Source: Paracoccaceae bacterium (GTDB taxonomy: Bacteria; Pseudomonadota; Alphaproteobacteria; Rhodobacterales; Rhodobacteraceae). Taken from it: a stretch of DNA of 64,000 nt. This document shows positions 61,613-64,000 of the stretch, piece by piece. The notes under the pieces were generated by a model, which had not been told where the DNA came from, did no database searches, and saw only the letters and a program-made list of their open reading frames with translations. Numbering within the stretch: position 1 is the first letter of the stretch; each line of letters starts with the position of its first letter. A program made the translations under genes and the position numbers. The stretch lies in contig JAIOYF010000001.1 of NCBI GenBank assembly GCA_021741245.1, positions 248,001 through 312,000 of the forward strand, in the 5' to 3' direction.

Positions 61613-61756
61613 GGCGGCGGGAAAATCTGCTTTGTTTTCGGAGTTTGTGCGAAGATTCTACGCCATTTCGGCGGGAATGTCTGCAAGAATTCAAAGCATT
61701 TCGGTTCTGTCGGCGCGATCCTTGGGGAAGATCGACATTTGGTCGATGGGGAGAGC

Positions 61757-62878
61757 ATGATGAAAATCGGATGTCCGAAAGAGATCAAACCGCAAGAGTT
61801 TCGCGTCGGCATGACGCCCAATGCGGTGCGTGAGGCCGTGGCCCATGGCCATTCGGTGATGATCCAGACCGATGCCGGTGCTGGGTCTGGGTTTAGCGAT
61901 GCTGACTATATTGCGGCTGGTGCGTCGATCCAGCCCTCGGCGGAGGAGGTCTTTGCCAAGGCCGAGTTGATTGTGAAGGTAAAGGAACCCCAACCAGCTG
62001 AGCGCAAGCGCCTGCGGGAAGGGCAGGTGCTGTTCACCTATCTGCACTTGGCGCCAGACCCAGCGCAGACTGCGGATCTGTTGGACATCGGGGTCACGGC
62101 GATTGCCTATGAAACAGTCACGGACCGATCGGGCGGCTTGCCGCTTTTGGCTCCGATGTCCGAGGTCGCGGGGCGGCTGGCCCCACAGGTGGGTGCATGG
62201 ACGTTGCAAAAGGCCAATGGCGGGCGCGGTGTCTTGTTGGGTGGGGTGCCGGGGGTCATGCCTGCAAAAGTGGTGATCATCGGCGGCGGTGTCGTTGGCA
62301 CCCATGCCGCCAAAATTGCTGCCGGTATGGGGGCGGATGTCACCGTGCTTGACCGCAGCCTGCCGCGCCTGCGCTATCTGGACGATGTGTTTGGTCGCGC
62401 GTTCAAGAACGGCTATGCCAGCGCCGGTTTGACGGCGGAATTGGTCGCGCAGGCGGATCTGGTGATTGGGGCGGTTCTGATCCCCGGCGCGGCGGCACCA
62501 AAACTGGTCACACGCGCGCAGCTTGCCACGATGAAGCCGGGGGCGGCGATTGTGGATGTTGCAATCGATCAGGGCGGGTGTTTCGAAACCAGCCATGCCA
62601 CAACCCATCAGGACCCGATCTATGAGGTGGATGGGATATTGCACTACTGCGTGGCCAATATGCCCGGGGCCGTTGCACGCACATCCACCATCGCTTTGGG
62701 CAATGCCACGCTGCCCTTTCTTTTGGCCATCGCGGACAAGGGATGGAAAAGGGCCTGTGCCGAGGATCCTTGCCTGAAGGCGGGGTTGAACACCCATGCC
62801 GGGCACCTGACCTATGCGGCCGTTGGCCTTTCCCTGAACCTGCCCACACTGACGGCGGATGAGGCTTTGACACTCTAG
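61757..62878 (+). CDS. ald: Alanine dehydrogenase
   Basis: The 373-residue enzyme interconverts alanine and pyruvate plus ammonia with NAD. GCPKEIKPQEFRVGMTPNAVREAVAHGHSV, VKVKEPQPAERKRLREGQVLFTYLHLAPD (catalytic Lys and His), VVIIGGGVVGTHAAKIAAGMGADVTVLDR and HYCVANMPGAVARTST are diagnostic. ATG 61757 or 61760 follow GGGGAGAG. Control by the divergent Lrp is likely. Confidence 0.96.
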   Translation: MMKIGCPKEIKPQEFRVGMTPNAVREAVAHGHSVMIQTDAGAGSGFSDADYIAAGASIQPSAEEVFAKAELIVKVKEPQPAERKRLREGQVLFTYLHLAPDPAQTADLLDIGVTAIAYETVTDRSGGLPLLAPMSEVAGRLAPQVGAWTLQKANGGRGVLLGGVPGVMPAKVVIIGGGVVGTHAAKIAAGMGADVTVLDRSLPRLRYLDDVFGRAFKNGYASAGLTAELVAQADLVIGAVLIPGAAAPKLVTRAQLATMKPGAAIVDVAIDQGGCFETSHATTHQDPIYEVDGILHYCVANMPGAVARTSTIALGNATLPFLLAIADKGWKRACAEDPCLKAGLNTHAGHLTYAAVGLSLNLPTLTADEALTL

Positions 62879-62930
62879 CGACGGAAACGCCAAGCTTGCC
62901 CGTATCACCCAAAAACAAAGAGGTGATTAG

Positions 62931-63527
62931 ATGCTTTCACGGCTATCTCCCTATTGGCTATGGCTGGTTTTAGCGGTTCCAGCCATGGCCATGGTACCGA
63001 CGCTGACGGGGACGGATGCGAGGGCCTTTCACGGCTTGCTGCACCCGACGGGCGAGTTTGCGGCGCGGTTCATGATCGTTTCGCTGTTGGCAACACCGCT
63101 GTTGATCCTGACCAAAGGGGCGACTTGGGCGCGGTGGTTAAAGAGCAACCGGCGGTATTTCGGGGTCGCTGCGTTTTTCTATGCAGCACTGCACACCTAT
63201 GTCTATCTGGTTGGCGAAGGCTCGATTGACCGCATTCTGGCAGAGGCGACCGATTTCGACATGGCGACGGGCTGGATTGCGATGTTGATCTTCATTCCGC
63301 TTGCGGCGACCTCGATGGACTTTGCCGTGCGCAAGTTGGGGCGGGCCTGGAAACCCCTGCAAAGACTGACCTATGTTGCCGCGGTCTTTACTGCGTTGCA
63401 TTGGGCGTCGCTGCATGGATGGCACGGCTTGACACCAACGCTTGTGCACTTCTCACCCTTGATTGCGCTGACACTGTACCGGATGTGGTGGCTCTACTTG
63501 CGCGCCAGACCTGCCCATCCCGCATGA
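62931..63527 (+). CDS. MsrQ-like ferric reductase transmembrane protein
   Basis: The 198-residue protein has about six membrane segments and conserved heme-ligand His residues in AALHTYVYL and TALHWASLHGWHG. This is the ferric-reductase-like/MsrQ pattern; MsrQ feeds electrons to the periplasmic methionine sulfoxide reductase MsrP. No msrP gene is beside it, so its partner is unknown. AAGAGGTGATTAG precedes ATG 62931. Confidence 0.8.
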   Translation: MLSRLSPYWLWLVLAVPAMAMVPTLTGTDARAFHGLLHPTGEFAARFMIVSLLATPLLILTKGATWARWLKSNRRYFGVAAFFYAALHTYVYLVGEGSIDRILAEATDFDMATGWIAMLIFIPLAATSMDFAVRKLGRAWKPLQRLTYVAAVFTALHWASLHGWHGLTPTLVHFSPLIALTLYRMWWLYLRARPAHPA

Positions 63528-63554
63528 AAAAGGGCCCCTGCGGGGGCCCTTTTT
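63527..63554. terminator. Bidirectional Rho-independent terminator
   Basis: AAAAAGGGCCCC-TGCG-GGGGCCCTTTTT is a perfect 12-bp stem with an A-run on one side and a T-run on the other. It lies between the convergent MsrQ-like gene and mscL and serves both. Confidence 0.9.
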
Positions 63555-63561
63555 GCATCAC

Positions 63562-63951
63562 TTAAACCGATCTGCTTTTGAGGGTCGCCAGAATTTCCGT
63601 CAGAAGTTCTTCTTGGCTTGGCCCTGCAGGGGCAGCCGGGGCGGCCTCTTTCTTTTTGATCGCCGCGTCTTTCATGGAGTTCACGCCCTTGACCAGCAAG
63701 AAGACAACCCAAGCGATGATCAGGAATTTGATCACGGCATTGATGAAGTTGCCGTAGTTGAATGCGGCTTCCCCAACCAGAACGCTCAGCCCGCCAAAAT
63801 CGATGCCGCCGATGACCAGCCCAATCAACGGGTTGATCATGTCATCCACCAGCGAAGTCACGATCGCCGTGAACGCGGCACCCAAGATGATGCCAACAGC
63901 CATGTCCATGACATTGCCTTTGGCGATAAATTCTTTGAATTCGTTAAGCAT
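63562..63951 (-). CDS. mscL: Large-conductance mechanosensitive channel
   Basis: The 129-residue protein (ATG 63951) has [46 protein letters not shown] (amphipathic N-helix and pore helix TM1) and a second segment [23 protein letters not shown] cytoplasmic helix follows, with an Ala/Pro linker ([23 protein letters not shown]). It releases solutes upon osmotic downshock. Confidence 0.96.
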   Translation of the reverse strand: MLNEFKEFIAKGNVMDMAVGIILGAAFTAIVTSLVDDMINPLIGLVIGGIDFGGLSVLVGEAAFNYGNFINAVIKFLIIAWVVFLLVKGVNSMKDAAIKKKEAAPAAPAGPSQEELLTEILATLKSRSV

Positions 63952-64000
63952 CACACAGTTCCCATGTTTGCCGCCGCCTTTCTGGCGGTCGGCCCCTTTA

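Noticed and set aside
61691-62908. Long open frame antisense to ald
   Set aside because: Same reason: it lies over a well-supported gene and shows no domain or signal.
1-64000. Insertion sequences or transposons
   Set aside because: No transposase-like protein or terminal inverted repeats were seen outside the phage-like element.

Overview
The window looks like a chromosomal stretch of a marine Roseobacter-group bacterium (Rhodobacteraceae, Alphaproteobacteria). It is GC-rich and gene-dense, with many start/stop overlaps. It carries family markers such as the TrcR cell-cycle regulator (DUF1013), DUF6478, COQ9 next to rpsU, an Irr-type iron box in front of mbfA, accD-folC linkage, and GTA-like tail chaperones inside a phage element. 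The taxonomic call is an inference from gene content; no database search was possible.

Left host arm (1-24.9 kb): a UMF1-type transporter, the murein endopeptidase MepA, a phytase-like secreted protein, the queuosine-precursor transporter YhhQ, a compact ~200-nt unit with an 18-codon ORF, ArfB, a class-III aminotransferase coupled to an APH-type kinase, NAD salvage (pncA-pncB), TrhO, the iron exporter MbfA with a textbook Irr box, a TetR-controlled small secreted protein, accD-folC, ilvD, several conserved Rhodobacteraceae proteins of unknown role, S-formylglutathione hydrolase, and an overlapping DMT transporter / HAD hydrolase / ornithine cyclodeaminase-like trio.

Mobile element (24.95-41.97 kb): a 17-kb integrated phage-like element bounded by an 18-bp direct repeat. 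One copy is the 3' end of an intact tRNA-Pro(CGG). It has a large tyrosine integrase, portal, a fused prohead protease-major capsid protein, HNH nuclease, head-tail connector and completion proteins, small and large terminase, a tape measure protein and two tail-chaperone-like proteins. I find no recognisable tail tube, baseplate, fibre, lysis, repressor or replicase genes. The head genes are split and reordered. A reverse-strand two-gene cassette (STAS-GHKL ATPase plus STAS-like DUF4325 protein) sits in the middle. A non-coding block with a 13-bp repeat family, long inverted repeats and a pyrimidine tract precedes a ribbon-helix-helix-like gene. The element may be a capsid-forming satellite or a decayed/reshuffled siphovirus prophage.

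Right host arm (42-64 kb): a DMT transporter; leucine synthesis genes leuB, leuD and leuC, all on the minus strand but interspersed with other genes; a SOUL heme protein; rsfS-rlmH; dnaX-ybaB-recR; a membrane LytTR regulator; trcR; an RNase T2; a quinone oxidoreductase; COQ9; rpsU; a chemoreceptor; divergent lrp/ald; an MsrQ-like membrane protein; and mscL.

The best candidates for something new are the STAS-GHKL/DUF4325 cassette, the tail-less but tape-measure-bearing capsid element with its repeat locus, and the isolated 18-codon ORF whose Shine-Dalgarno sequence is nearly a full complement of the 16S rRNA 3' end.
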